64,000 nt of DNA from Diplocarpon mali. Taxonomy: Eukaryota > Ascomycota > Leotiomycetes > Helotiales > Drepanopezizaceae. Below the pieces are notes generated by a model. It was not told the origin of the DNA and did not search any database. It worked only from the letters and a program-made list of their open reading frames with translations. The DNA lies in the NCBI GenBank assembly GCA_024741835.1, contig JAENRP010000021.1:186001-250000 (forward strand), given 5' to 3'. Both the position numbers and the translations under genes were made by a program. This document shows, piece after piece, positions 12,141-22,700 of the stretch (the first letter of the stretch is position 1; each line of letters opens with the position of its first letter).

Positions 12141-13261
12141 CTAAACCTTGAGGATAGAATGGCTGTTCCAGTTATCGATCGGAGCATCCTTCTCAATCTG
12201 CTTCCACAGTCCACTTGCTCTCTCAGCAATCTTTGCATCCAGAGGGCCAGCTTCGATGTACGAAAGGGTGTCTTCAACCTGACTTGGCCTGCTGGCGCCG
12301 ATGATGATTGCATCTCCACACGAAGCTTTCAGAGCACTGTGATAAGCAATCCATCTGTAAGCCAGTGCTGCCTTCGGGACCCCGGCGTCCTTGGCAATGA
12401 CCCCCCATTCGTCGAGAGCTTCGAGCAGGCTGGGCTTGGTATACATCTTGATGTACATATCCCCGATCTGCGAGTTTGCTCCGAACCGTCCTGCGATGGA
12501 TTGGTCGCGCAGTTGTTGCGATTCTTTGACCAGGAAACCGCCGGCGATTGGAGAGTAGGCATAGAAGCTGATGTTCAGTTTGCGCAGGAGAGGGAAGAGA
12601 TCCGACTCCATGTGGCGAGCCACGGCGTTGTAGTTCCCTTGGAAGACGGAAGGACGGACGGAGTTGGCTTTGGTTTGAATGTCGTATACTTCTTGAACCG
12701 CGTCAGGTCTGAAGTTGGAGAGGCCAAACTGCAAATTTCTGTCAACATCTCTCTTGCTGTTGCGAGCTCATGAGTCGTGCCCTCTTGAATTTCCCTGCGG
12801 CATAGATTTCTCGGATAGCAGATAGCGTCTCTTCGATTGGCGTTGCTGGATCAGGGGAGTGCAGGTAGAATATATCAACCTGGGACGTCAGCACCCTTCT
12901 CGCTCGGGACATCTTGAAACCCCGAACCTGTTCGACCCCAAGATCTTGGAAGCTGGTTGCAATGGAATCCAAAACCCCCTGCTTTCCCATCACACCTGGC
13001 TGGAATCCCAGGGCCTTGGTATGAATGGCATAGCGCTTTGGGGCACCGTGCTTTCCGAGGATTGATTCGCTCGGGCCCTGAGGCGACATATCAGCTCCCG
13101 TCAAGCAATTCTGCCGTGGGAAATCTCACGTAGAGCCGGGCAGTATCGATCTCCTTCACATGGTGCTTGTCGAGGATGCCGAATATTTCGACAAGTTGTT
13201 CGTCGCTGAAGGCCGCAACGCCAGCAGATCCGAACACAACTGCGGGGGCTTCTTGCGCCAT
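12141..13261 (-). CDS. Aldo-keto reductase, AKR7 (aflatoxin aldehyde reductase)-like
   Basis: NADPH-dependent reductase of aldehydes/ketones, probably cytosolic. Exons on the minus strand: 13261-13130, 13077-12928, 12879-12781 and 12728-12141, giving 322 residues. The catalytic tetrad is visible: Asp and Tyr in EIDTARLY, Lys in IHTKALG, His in YLHSPDP. SNFRPDAVQEV and the QGNYNAVAR/YSPIAGGFL segments are typical of the AKR7 type, and IIIGASRPSQVEDTL is the cofactor-binding end. Intron 1 is ordinary (GTGAGA donor). Intron 2 (12880-12927) is exactly 48 nt with no stop and a GTTCGG donor, so it can be read through. Intron 3 (12729-12780) keeps the frame only if a GC donor is used. Substrate unknown. 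Confidence 0.85.
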
Positions 13262-14233
13262 TGTCTGTGTTTGACTGGCTGGCTGGGAGATTGTTGCGTG
13301 TTTTTTTTCGAATGGACGATGGAGATGGTGAGAGAATGGAAGAGCTGTGCGGGGGTGCGATACTTATGATGAGATCAAACGCTTCCCCGCTCTTTCTCCC
13401 ACCGACCTCTCAGAATAGCACCTGGCTCCGTGATACCTTGTCAATACATGCGACCCCGCACTACTGACTAAGCTGTGGCCGGGCGACACGATCGGTCATG
13501 AGAAGGACATACTCGGTGCCTTCACGACAGGAAGCTCCTCTGTTTGGCGAGACAAGGGTTGTGAAGATCAAGGGTATCAGGCATTCCCAGAGCATATTGC
13601 CCAACGGCACTGGCGCATGCCATACGTGTTCCCTCCTCCCCAGGGACTTCAAATATACTCGTGATATGAGACCAGAGACGTCGAATAGATCCTCGGCTTC
13701 TCCCTCCAAGCCTCCAGATGATGCTCGAGCGTTGTAGTCATCGCAGTGCTGCGTGGGAAACATGTCGGTAACTGTTGGAATATACAAGGATTGGGCTTAT
13801 GTAATCGTACCTTGTATATTACTCCTGCAGCTCTATAGAACTCGGAATCTACACCTTTAGATTCTGTCGGTAACAATTCGACAACCAAGCCGGAAATGGG
13901 ACTCCCGCACAGCATCAATGACTTCATCCGACTCGAACTTCATCTGCTTGCCGGATTGATGTTGGAGAGGTTTACAAGGCCTAGATTCTTCGACCGTCGA
14001 AACCGTGCTGTCGCTGTTGCTCCCCGAGGCAACATCTCTTTTTGTTGTTGTTGGCTCGCTTACGGCTTGTTGGATGGGTGACGGATCTTCACCGGGGAGA
14101 GAGCTGGCTGGTCTGGGCAGATGGTCCAAGTCGAGCTTTGCTGGATGCTTGGCCTCAAGATGCCAGCCTTTGGTTATAAATTGCTCAACTGGGAAATAGA
14201 AGAGTGGTTATTTGTAGGTAGGCGAGAACCTGC

Positions 14234-14283
14234 CTTTTTTTTGTTTTTTTTGTTTTCTGGTTTTTTTTTTTTTTTTCTTTTTC
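14234..14283. repeat. Poly-T tract
   Basis: About 50 nt consisting almost only of T with a few G and C interruptions. Open frames crossing it on the minus strand are runs of Lys and are artefacts. Confidence 0.9.
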
Positions 14284-14713
14284 TTGGAAGTAATTACTAT
14301 TGACGCTAGATAAGACTGAGATTCTCTCGGTGAGACATCAAGAAGCACATGTTGGCTGAGCGTCAAGGGTCCGCTCGTAGCAGTCTTCTTACGTCGCAAG
14401 CGTGGAATTACCAAAAACACCAGACTCCCTGAGTTTACCTGTTGTGCAACCCTTTGAGTGTAGACATCGCAGATCCTACGACGAAGATTCCCGTCAGGAC
14501 TCCTCCAAAAATCGGTACCCCAATAACACACTCGATCCACTCTCATTGCAATAACAGTAAGCCATCTTCAAGTTGTGTACATCTTCTTCAGTCACTACCC
14601 TCTCTTCGAAGCGCCAGACAATCTCGCTCCTCTGCCCTGCGACTGCGCCATCACAATGCGGCCAGCGCAAAGGAAATCCCCACGCCGTCAGGACCTTGCG
14701 CACCTCGCTACTG

Positions 14714-14793
14714 TCTCCCCCCTGTTTACTCTTCCCCCTGTTTACTCTCCCCCCTGTTTACTCTCCCCCCTGTTTACTCTCCCCACTGTTTAC
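14714..14793. repeat. Five-copy 16-bp tandem repeat
   Basis: Five adjacent units of TCTCCCCCCTGTTTAC with single-base changes (start positions 14714, 14730, 14746, 14762, 14778). It lies about 290 bp upstream of the SET gene start. Each unit contains TGTTTAC, which resembles a forkhead core (TGTTTAC/GTAAACA), so it could be a cluster of binding sites or a neutral minisatellite. Confidence 0.9.
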
Positions 14794-15079
14794 TCCCCCC
14801 TCGCCTAACCCCCCCCGCCAGCCAGCCAAAAGCTCGCCAGCTCGCCAGCCCGCTGCCCCGCTGCCCCGCGAAGCCGACGCCGCGGAGCCCGCCGACCGCC
14901 CTCGCCGAGAGGAAGCTATTCCAGGACCGCCGCATCCGACTCGAGATCAGCAGCGGCAGGGAGCGCTTTTCTCCTGGACCGAAGCCAGAGTGACGCGCAT
15001 CGTGCCAACGCCCTTCCCTCTCTCGCACCGCCTCGGAGAAGAGAGAGACCCAAACTGCTTTCTGATCCCCCTCCTCCTG

Positions 15080-16397
15080 ATGGCCATGGATCCTCTCACT
15101 CCCCACGTCAGTCCCAGCCAACCCTCTGCCTCCCACCGACCGCGCTGCCACATTCAACCACAGATCATATAGACATCCCCTTCCCCCTCCCACTCCCCCT
15201 CCCCCTCCCTTCAGGAAGCTAACCTCCATATCCGTCCCCCCAGTGGAAGCAGCCCTCGCACCCGGATATCCAGATCGTCGTCCCGCCCGCCAGCCCGTCG
15301 GACTTCAGCACCAAGTCGCTCTCCAGGATCGCCGTCGCGCCCCATGGCCTCTTCGCCCGGTTCGAGTTCCCGCCGTGCACCTGGACCGACCGGCCGACCT
15401 ATGCGACGGTGCAGACGGCGGAGGGAGAGCATCTGAACCTGAACTCGGACTTGGTGTACATCAACCACAGCTGCGAGCCGAGTCTCGTGAGTGCCATCGT
15501 GGCTTTCCCCCTCTCTTGTCTTCTCGAGTGCCATCTTGGCTTCCCCCCTCTCTTTTGTTCTCTCGAGTGCCATCTTGGCTTCCCCCCTCTCTTCTTGTCC
15601 TCTCGAGTGCCATCTTGGCTTCCCCCCTCTCTTCTTGTCTTCTCGATTGCCATCTTGGCTTCCCCCCTCTCTTCTTGTCTTCTCCCGCTCTCCTCTGCTC
15701 ACCGGGACCAGAGATTCGACACCTCCCCCGCCAGCCTCTCCATCTTCGCCGGCCCCCAGGGCCTCGCGCCCGGCGACGAGCTGACCTTCTTCTACCCCTC
15801 CACCGAGTGGGACATGGCGCAAGGCTTCGACTGTCTCTGCGGCGCCCGGGCCTGCCGAGGCTACATCTCCGGCGCGAAGGAGATGCCCCGGGAGCAGTTG
15901 GATGGGATGTGGTATGTATCCTATCCCCTCTCCCGCCCCCGCCTGCGTCCTCTGAGCGCCCGTCTCCCAGCTGGGACCTCCGGCGCGAGCAGAAACGGGC
16001 ATCGCTGGCCCCGAGGAGTCGCGGGAGGTGCATGTCGACATGACGGGAGGTGATGCGATGGGATGGGCATTCCCCGAGAGACGCATCCCGTTCCTCGCTG
16101 ACGAGCCCGCGCAGGCTCAACGCACACATCTGCTCTCTCCTCGCCCGGAACTCCCCAGATGCAGCCAGAGCCCCGTCCCAGCAGCCCCTGCGCTCCGCTC
16201 ACTCGAGCGGAAGAGGCACTGGCACTGGCAATGGACAGGCGACGGCGACGGCGACGGCGACGGAGATGGAGATGGAGATGGGGATGGAGATGGAGATGGA
16301 GTCGGGAGGGGACGGAGTCGCGGGGGGAGGAGAGGGAGCTGAGCATGGCTTGCAAAGGGGATTCACAAGTCGAGAGATGGGCGGAGATACCGAGTAG
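15080..16397 (+). CDS. SET-domain protein (putative lysine methyltransferase)
   Basis: Four exons: 15080-15106, 15244-15486, 15712-15911 and 16115-16397, 250 residues. Exon 1 codes only MAMDPLTPH and joins to WKQPSHPDIQIVVPP through a GTCAGT donor and GCTAAC branch. The SET core is clear: YINHSCEPSL (the NHxCxPN-type motif), then a strand with GDELTFFYPSTEWDM and the post-SET-like FDCLCGARACRGYISGA. It belongs to the small fungal SET family with the region N-terminal to the motif reduced. Substrate is unknown. Intron 2 is a minisatellite of 225 nt without a stop. The C-terminal tail after about residue 185 is Gly/Ala/Thr/Glu/Met repeats written by microsatellite DNA and may have no function. 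Codon use is very GC-rich. Confidence 0.8.
15483..15695. repeat. 39-40-bp minisatellite inside intron 2 of the SET gene
   Basis: Units start at 15483, 15522, 15561, 15601 and 15641, with a partial unit at 15681. The first unit contains the real exon-intron junction (CTC|GTGAGTGCCATC). Later units read CTCGAGTGCCATC, that is, the same sequence without the GT dinucleotide of the donor. The repeat therefore appears to derive from the 5' splice-site region. Confidence 0.9.
16236..16310. repeat. GGCGAC / GGAGAT hexamer array within coding sequence
   Basis: Runs of GGCGAC followed by GGAGAT in exon 4 of the SET gene. They are translated as alternating Ala-Thr and then Glu-Met. Confidence 0.85.
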
Positions 16398-17191
16398 TCG
16401 ACTGGGAGCTATCTCTCATTTCCATTTCCATTTCCATTTCCATTTCCATTTCCATTTCCATTTCCATTTCCATTTCCATTTCCATTTCCATTTTCTCTTC
16501 CTCTTCCTCTTCCTTCACCTTCATCTCCTCCTCCACCTCCTCATCTTCCTCCACCTCCACCTCCTCTCCCACCCCCATCTCTCTCGCGCGCGCGGAGCCG
16601 ACGAGGTGACGTTCTGCCGGCCCGTTGGCGGCAGCACAACGTCGCGACGGGAGCGCTCTCCGGTTGAGAGAGGAGGGCAGACCAGCATCCGGCGTGCCTT
16701 TCCTCTCTCCGCCCTCGAGGCCCCGAACGGGCGGCACGTCGTGCCATGTCGCGTCGCATCCCGCGAGGAGCAGCCCACGGATCTGTCAGCATGCGGACTC
16801 TCGTGCATAAGGGTATATCATGTCGAGTGTAGCGCAGAGCCGCGAGAAGGTTGACTTGGACTATAGGAGGATTGAAAATACCTTGTCGAGCCATGGTCTA
16901 TCCTTAGTACTCGATGTCTGGTAACATAAATATATAATGTCTAAAGCAGCGCAGAGCTGCTGAAAGTGGCCTCGCACAGAGGAGGCGTTAAGAATACTAC
17001 ATCGTGCCATTCCATTCCTTGGGAGAGTACAGCCGTAATCCGCACAACCCAATCCACCCCGAACGCCAGCAGAAACAACATGGAATAAGAACAACAAGGT
17101 GCTGTGCGATTCTCGTACGCTTGAACCTTCTCACAGCTGCTTTGGCCGGACACCGTACGCACCAGGTCCCGCTGAGACCTCGCATTACACC
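16398..17191. other. Intergenic between convergent genes
   Basis: Apart from the (TTTCCA)n array and a CT-rich stretch, nothing is recognisable. It probably contains the 3' UTRs of the SET gene (+) and the membrane-protein gene (-). Confidence 0.5.
16417..16492. repeat. (TTTCCA)n microsatellite
   Basis: About 12 perfect copies of TTTCCA beginning some 20 bp after the SET gene stop, followed by CTTCCT-rich sequence to about 16570. Long antisense frames of Met-Glu repeats here are artefacts. Confidence 0.95.
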
Positions 17192-19054
17192 TCACCGGTC
17201 GTCAAACCAGCGCCCCCAACCCTGGCTCTTACTCCGCTCGGCCCCAACACCGCCAGCATACCTCTTCTCCTCTTCCTCCCACTTCAGCCTCTCCACTCGA
17301 CTTCTCGCCAGAAAGGCCCTCGCAAACCTCCAGGCCTCCGTATCCGCCAGGTTCCACGCCTCAATCGCACCACGCAGCTTATCCTCTTCACTCGTCCTCG
17401 CGGCCCCAAACTCTTTCGCACGCTTCAGCAGCTCTTTCTCTCTGAGCAGATCCTCCTCACTGGGTACCGGCCCGTCTTTGGGGTCATGTTCGGCCTTGGG
17501 GCGTCGTTCGGGGCCAGGGACGGGCGTCTCGGATTTGCCGGTGTCCGTGGCGTTGCGTGGGATCGTGAAGCCGAAGTGCCAGTCTAGGTCGAGTGGCATG
17601 TCCTTCTCGGCCGTTATCCAGAGGGAGTGCGCGGTGCCCAAGGGAGAGGCCACTGCCTCTTTAAACTTGATGACGCGGGGAGCGCCCGAGACGCCCGAGC
17701 CGAGCAGTTGTTGCGTGAGGCGTGCGAGCCAGGGGTCGCGGGTGGACTCGCGCCGGACCCAGCGCACGTCGATATCGGCGCGGAAAGCACTCAGAACGGC
17801 GTAGGTGTATGGATGCGGGACCGTGCCGATGGTGTAGAGCTCGGTTGTGTTGACGTAGTACTCTGGGGTAGATATCTTGACGGGCGTCGACGAGACGCAG
17901 GGCTTGCAGCGCGGACGGTTGGGCGGGCAAGATGCTGGCATCGGCGACTCGGGGCACTGAGCCAGGAAATTGGCCAGCTTCAAGGCAGGTTCTACGACGC
18001 TTGACATGTGCTCTGGTTCGGGCTTGAGGACTGCGATTCCCTTAGAGTTGATGTTCCGCCAAGTGCCGTGGAGATGTGAGACAGTAAGCTGGTTCAAGAC
18101 GGTCAAACCCGCTGCCCCCTGATCTAAAATATCATCTGCAATCTTGGCATACTTGTCCTGCACAGTGTTGGTATCGTAGTATGCCAAAGATTCGTGTTTC
18201 GGCTCGATCTCGAAGGTCTCCGCCTTGACAGCATGGATGAAGGTCTTCGCGCTCTTCAGTTCCTTATTTGCCAGCGCTTCCTTCAGAGCAGCTGTGATGT
18301 CTCCTTTCATCCCGGCAAAGAGTCCGCTTCCCAGATTATCGAAGCGGGTCAGAACTGGGTAGTCTCCCCGTCGCAGATATGCCATCAATGAATCCTCGTG
18401 AGGGCCCATCGGGAGCACCAAGTAGTTACAGAGCAGACCCGAGCCCATATTCTCCCATGCCAGCCATCTCATCATTTCGGTCTTCAATGGAGGCTCCAGA
18501 TCTTTCATCTGAAGTTCCGCGTACATGGGGTTGTTCATAGCTTCCGCAGGGCTCAAAATGATTGGCTTGAAACCCTGGGCCCACCACGCCTTTCTCCATG
18601 TGACCAGGATGGAGTTCTCGGCTTTCTTCAGATCTTCCTCCTTCTTCAACGTATGGTCGTAGTATGTGTAAATCGGCGGACGTTCCCGCAAGGGCGGGAG
18701 CAGTGAACGATTCTCATCCAGCGTAAAAGACGAAGAGAAGGGACTCAGCCAGTTCCAATTCGTGTACCATGACGACTCCCCATCTGTGAGATTCTTGTTC
18801 TTGGGAAGGGGCGGTGCATGCGCTGCTGGCCTGAACGGGTTGAGGATGCTGGGCGACAGCTTCTTTGGTATTTTCGGCAGAGAGATTTTATGGTCTGTGA
18901 ATTTACCCAGTGACGGCCCCGCGGGTATCGAATTCGGAAGTGTAAACACGAGAGTAATTATAGCGAAGACAGCAATTGTTCCCATGAGCGTGGCCACCCG
19001 TTTTGGGGGCGGGAGCCGTACTGGCCTACCGAATAGTGTGTGCTGAACTGGCAT
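17192..19054 (-). CDS. Type II membrane protein, possible glycosyltransferase-like
   Basis: Intronless, 620 residues. A short cytosolic N terminus with basic residues (RLPPPKRVATLM) is followed by one hydrophobic helix at about 25-42 (IAVFAIITLVFTLPN). The rest would lie in the ER/Golgi lumen: a Pro-rich stem, then a domain with PPIYTYYDHTLKKEED, VTWRKAWWAQGFKPIIL and LKTEMMRWLAWENMGSG, a Cys cluster (CPPNRPRCKPC), and a charged helical C terminus. The order 'work out of position, then KxEMMRWxxxENMG' loosely recalls the DXD-containing GT32-type sugar transferases (KxDxxRYxxLxxxGG). However, no clear DXD is present, so catalytic function is unproven. It is divergent from LYS2 across a 677-bp shared promoter. 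Confidence 0.75.
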   Translation of the reverse strand: MPVQHTLFGRPVRLPPPKRVATLMGTIAVFAIITLVFTLPNSIPAGPSLGKFTDHKISLPKIPKKLSPSILNPFRPAAHAPPLPKNKNLTDGESSWYTNWNWLSPFSSSFTLDENRSLLPPLRERPPIYTYYDHTLKKEEDLKKAENSILVTWRKAWWAQGFKPIILSPAEAMNNPMYAELQMKDLEPPLKTEMMRWLAWENMGSGLLCNYLVLPMGPHEDSLMAYLRRGDYPVLTRFDNLGSGLFAGMKGDITAALKEALANKELKSAKTFIHAVKAETFEIEPKHESLAYYDTNTVQDKYAKIADDILDQGAAGLTVLNQLTVSHLHGTWRNINSKGIAVLKPEPEHMSSVVEPALKLANFLAQCPESPMPASCPPNRPRCKPCVSSTPVKISTPEYYVNTTELYTIGTVPHPYTYAVLSAFRADIDVRWVRRESTRDPWLARLTQQLLGSGVSGAPRVIKFKEAVASPLGTAHSLWITAEKDMPLDLDWHFGFTIPRNATDTGKSETPVPGPERRPKAEHDPKDGPVPSEEDLLREKELLKRAKEFGAARTSEEDKLRGAIEAWNLADTEAWRFARAFLARSRVERLKWEEEEKRYAGGVGAERSKSQGWGRWFDDR

Positions 19055-19731
19055 ATTGAGAAACTGGGACGGTGATCAAGCGGACAGCTCCCGCAGACTG
19101 GCGACCAAGCAAGATCGCAACAAGAGGCTTGAATACGGTTTCCGTACAGCTGTCGCGAGGACGTCCGTTGAGAGACGAGTTTCTCTCTTCTGTGGCGCGG
19201 TCTGAAACAGCTCCTACAATTAAGCGCGAGGCTGTATCGGCGATATGTTGCAGAAAGAATGAAAGTCCGGAAGAAATCAAGAGTCTCCGAGTCGAGCGCA
19301 GAAAGAGAGAAGAAAGAAAAGAAGTTGACGAGGTGCTTTAAAAGTATGGCAGCCGCGGGGGGGTTGGCCGCTCTGCTCTCCCTTGACGATGGGGTGGCAG
19401 CCATCTCGAGCTTCTCCCCGATCTTGCGTCTTGCCAAGTTGTAGCTTGATAAGTAAGCATTTCGGGAGATCCCACGTGATCTCCGATGACGGCACAATGG
19501 AAATTCAAATTTGAGTTTTGAAAGGGACATTCTTATTTTGACTTTTTGCTCTCACGAGGCTGCGAGGGTGAACCTGCTTCCGTGTAATTTGAAAAGACTG
19601 GGTTTTCTCGGTCCGTGTTTGAAAATCATGATTTCTTAAAACATCTGCGAACTGAATTGTCGGTTGCGTTCTCTCTTCGATTTCCTCTCTCCTGACTGAC
19701 TGTGCTTCTTTTACTTGGACCTCAAAACAAA
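19055..19731. promoter_or_regulatory. Bidirectional promoter between membrane-protein gene and lys2
   Basis: 677 bp separating divergent starts (19054 minus, 19732 plus). It contains a CACGTG E-box at 19473-19478 and a CT-rich stretch immediately upstream of the lys2 start. Which sites act is inference. Confidence 0.5.
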
Positions 19732-22700
19732 ATGGCTGCCAGACCCGATCTTCCGGATCCCGTAACGGATCTTCACTGGTCGGCATTTCGGGGAGCAATC
19801 CAAAATCTCTTCTCTGCAAATGCCGAGACATATCCAGACCGGCTATGTGTTGTTGAGACTGCCTCGGGATCTTCGCCGAGGCGAGAGTTCACCTATCGCC
19901 AAATCAATGAGGCCTCAAATATACTGGCTCACCATCTGGTGCAGTCTGGCGTCCAGAGAGGAGAAGTGGTGATGTCCTACAGCCACAGAGGTGTTGACTT
20001 GGTGGTGACTGTTATGGGCATCCTGAAGGCCGGGGCAACATTCTCGGTCATCGACCCCTCGTATCCCCCGGACCGTCAAAATATCTACCTCGATGTGGCG
20101 AGACCGAGGGCATTGGTTGTTATCGACAAAGCCACGAGGGAGGCTGGAGAGTTGACCGTGAAAGTCCGGGACTTTATAAAGGAAAACTTGCATCTCCGTA
20201 CCGAAGTTCCAGGATTAGAACTCAAGGACGATGGCACTCTTGTTGGCGGGAGCATCAACGGCAAGGATGTTCTTGCAGAGCAATTGTCGTTGAAGGCCAA
20301 GATTCCAGGCGTCATCGTTGGACCTGATTCTTGCCCAACCCTCTCGTTCACGTCTGGATCCGAAGGTCGGCCCAAGGGTGTCCGAGGGAGACACTACTCG
20401 CTTGCTTACTACTTCGATTGGATGGCCGAGAGATTTAATCTCACCAAGGACGACAAGTTCACGATGCTGTCAGGAATCGCACATGACCCGATTCAGAGAG
20501 ACATTTTTACGCCCCTCTTCCTAGGAGCGCAGCTTTTAGTCCCTTCCAAGGACGATATTCAACATGAGAAATTAGCCGAGTGGATGCGAGAACATGGTGC
20601 TACAGTCACACACCTGACACCTGCTATGGGTCAAATTCTTGTCGGTGGAGCCACTGCTGAGTTTCCAGCACTGCACCACTCTTTCTTTGTGGGGGATATC
20701 CTGATCAAGAGAGATTGCAGGGCGCTGCAAAGGCTGGCTCCAAATGTGTTTATTGTGAACATGTATGGGACGACCGAGACGCAGCGAGCTGTTAGCTACT
20801 TTGAGATTCCAAGCCGAGCCTCGGACCCAGAATACCTGGAGAAAATGAGCAACGTTATCCCAGCTGGCAAGGGTATGAAGGATGTTCAACTTCTGATTGT
20901 GGATCGTGAGGACCGAAACCGTATCTGCGATATCGGAGAAATCGGAGAGATCTACGTTCGAGCGGCTGGGCTAGCCGAGGGATATCTCGGAAGTGACGAG
21001 CTTACAAAAGCGAAATTCATCGACAGTTGGTTCGTTGATAATGCCAAGTGGGCCGAGGAAGACAAGAAAGCTGCAAAGTCGCTTACCGAAGAGCCATGGA
21101 GGGAGTTCTATCAAGGCCCGAGAGATCGCATGTACAGATCTGGCGACCTGGGACGATACAATTCAGCAGGTGATGTCGAGTGTGTTGGCCGTGCGGATGA
21201 TCAAGTCAAGATCCGTGGATTCAGGATCGAACTTGGAGAAATCGACAAATATCTCTCTGATCACGTGATGGTTCTCGACAACGTTACCCTGGTTCGAAGA
21301 AATAAGGATGAAGAGCAGACGCTTGTCAGCTACATCGTACCGGATATGCAGAAGTGGGCAGCTTGGCTGACCCAAAAAGGTCTGCAAGACGAGGCGTCAG
21401 GTGAAGGAATCCAAGGCCGACTCCGACGATTCTGGCCTCTAGGAGATGACATCAAGCAATTCTTGAAGGAGAAACTTCCCTCATACGCCATTCCAGAAGT
21501 GATCATTCCCCTTGACAAGTTTCCACTGAACCCCAACGGTAAGAAGGATAAGCCAGCGCTCCCATTCCCGGATGCAGCACAATTGGCTGCTGCCAGGCCG
21601 GTCGGAAAATATGTTGATCTCTCTGAGACCGAGAAGGAGGTTGCCGCGATTTGGGGATCACTGATTCTCACGGTTGACGAGCGGACAATCAGTCCAGATG
21701 ATTCGTTCTTTGATATCGGGGGTCACAGCATTCTAGCCCAGCAGATGCTATTCAAGGTCAATCGAAAATGGGACGGCATCAAGATCAACATGAGCGTGAT
21801 CTTCCAGAATCCAACGCTCAAGGCCTTTTCTGCTCAGATTGAGCGAAGAGTGTCTTCAACAGCGAGTGGTGAAGCTCAAGTCGATGCAGAAGAAGACTAC
21901 GCTGCCGATGCTCAGACCCTTCTCAACAATCTCCCTGACTCATTCCCATCCGCAGACACAGCCATTACCACCACAACATCACTCACCGTATTCCTCACAG
22001 GAGCGACCGGCTTCCTTGGCGCCTATCTCCTCCGTGACCTCCTCACCCGCCGTTCGCCACCTATCAAAGTAATTGCTCACGTCCGGGCTCTCGACGCCAC
22101 AACTGCTCTAGACAGAGTCTCCCAAACCTGTCAAGCTTATGGCGTATGGGACCCATCCTGGACTTCCCGTATCACCTGCGTAGTTGGCGACCTCGGTACT
22201 CCTCGTCTAGGTCTCTCAGAAGCAACATTCGACAAAGTTGCTCAGGACGCTAACATCATCATCCACAACGGTGCACTGGTTCACTGGGTCTACCCCTACT
22301 CCAACCTTCGACCTGCCAACGTTCGAGGAACGCTCGATATCCTTTCCCTCTGCGCAACCGGCACCCCCAAGCAACTCGCCTTTGTATCTTCCACCTCTGT
22401 CCTCGACACTCACCACTTCATAGCACGATCTCAATCCGGGCTCAGCGTATCCGAGGACGATGATCTGTCAGGAAGCGCCACTGGCCTGGGGACCGGGTAC
22501 GGCCAGTCAAAATGGGTGTCCGAATATCTCGTCCGCGCAGCCGGCTCCCGCGGTCTACGAGGCACCGTTGTGCGTCCCGGCTACGTGACTGGGGATCCTA
22601 AGAGCGGTGTCACCAACACAGATGATTTCCTCATCCGAATGGCAAAGGGCTGTATCCAGCTCGGCTGCAGACCCAAGATCGCCAACACCGTCAACCAGGT

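Larger units (their letters stand above)
13262..15079. other. Intergenic, low-complexity tracts and 16-bp repeats
   Basis: Divergent promoter region between the reductase (-) and the SET gene (+). It contains an unconvincing minus-strand open frame (13857-14129), a T-rich tract and a 16-bp tandem repeat, listed separately. No gene could be supported. Confidence 0.5.

Noticed and set aside
13857..14129. Minus-strand 90-codon frame (Ser/Thr/Glu-rich)
   Set aside because: Low-complexity composition, no exon partners and no recognisable domain; kept only as intergenic.
14208..14546. Lys-rich minus-strand open frame
   Set aside because: Created by a poly-T tract read on the opposite strand.
16363..16737. 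Met-Glu repeat protein on the minus strand
   Set aside because: Pure translation of the (TTTCCA)n and CT-rich microsatellites.
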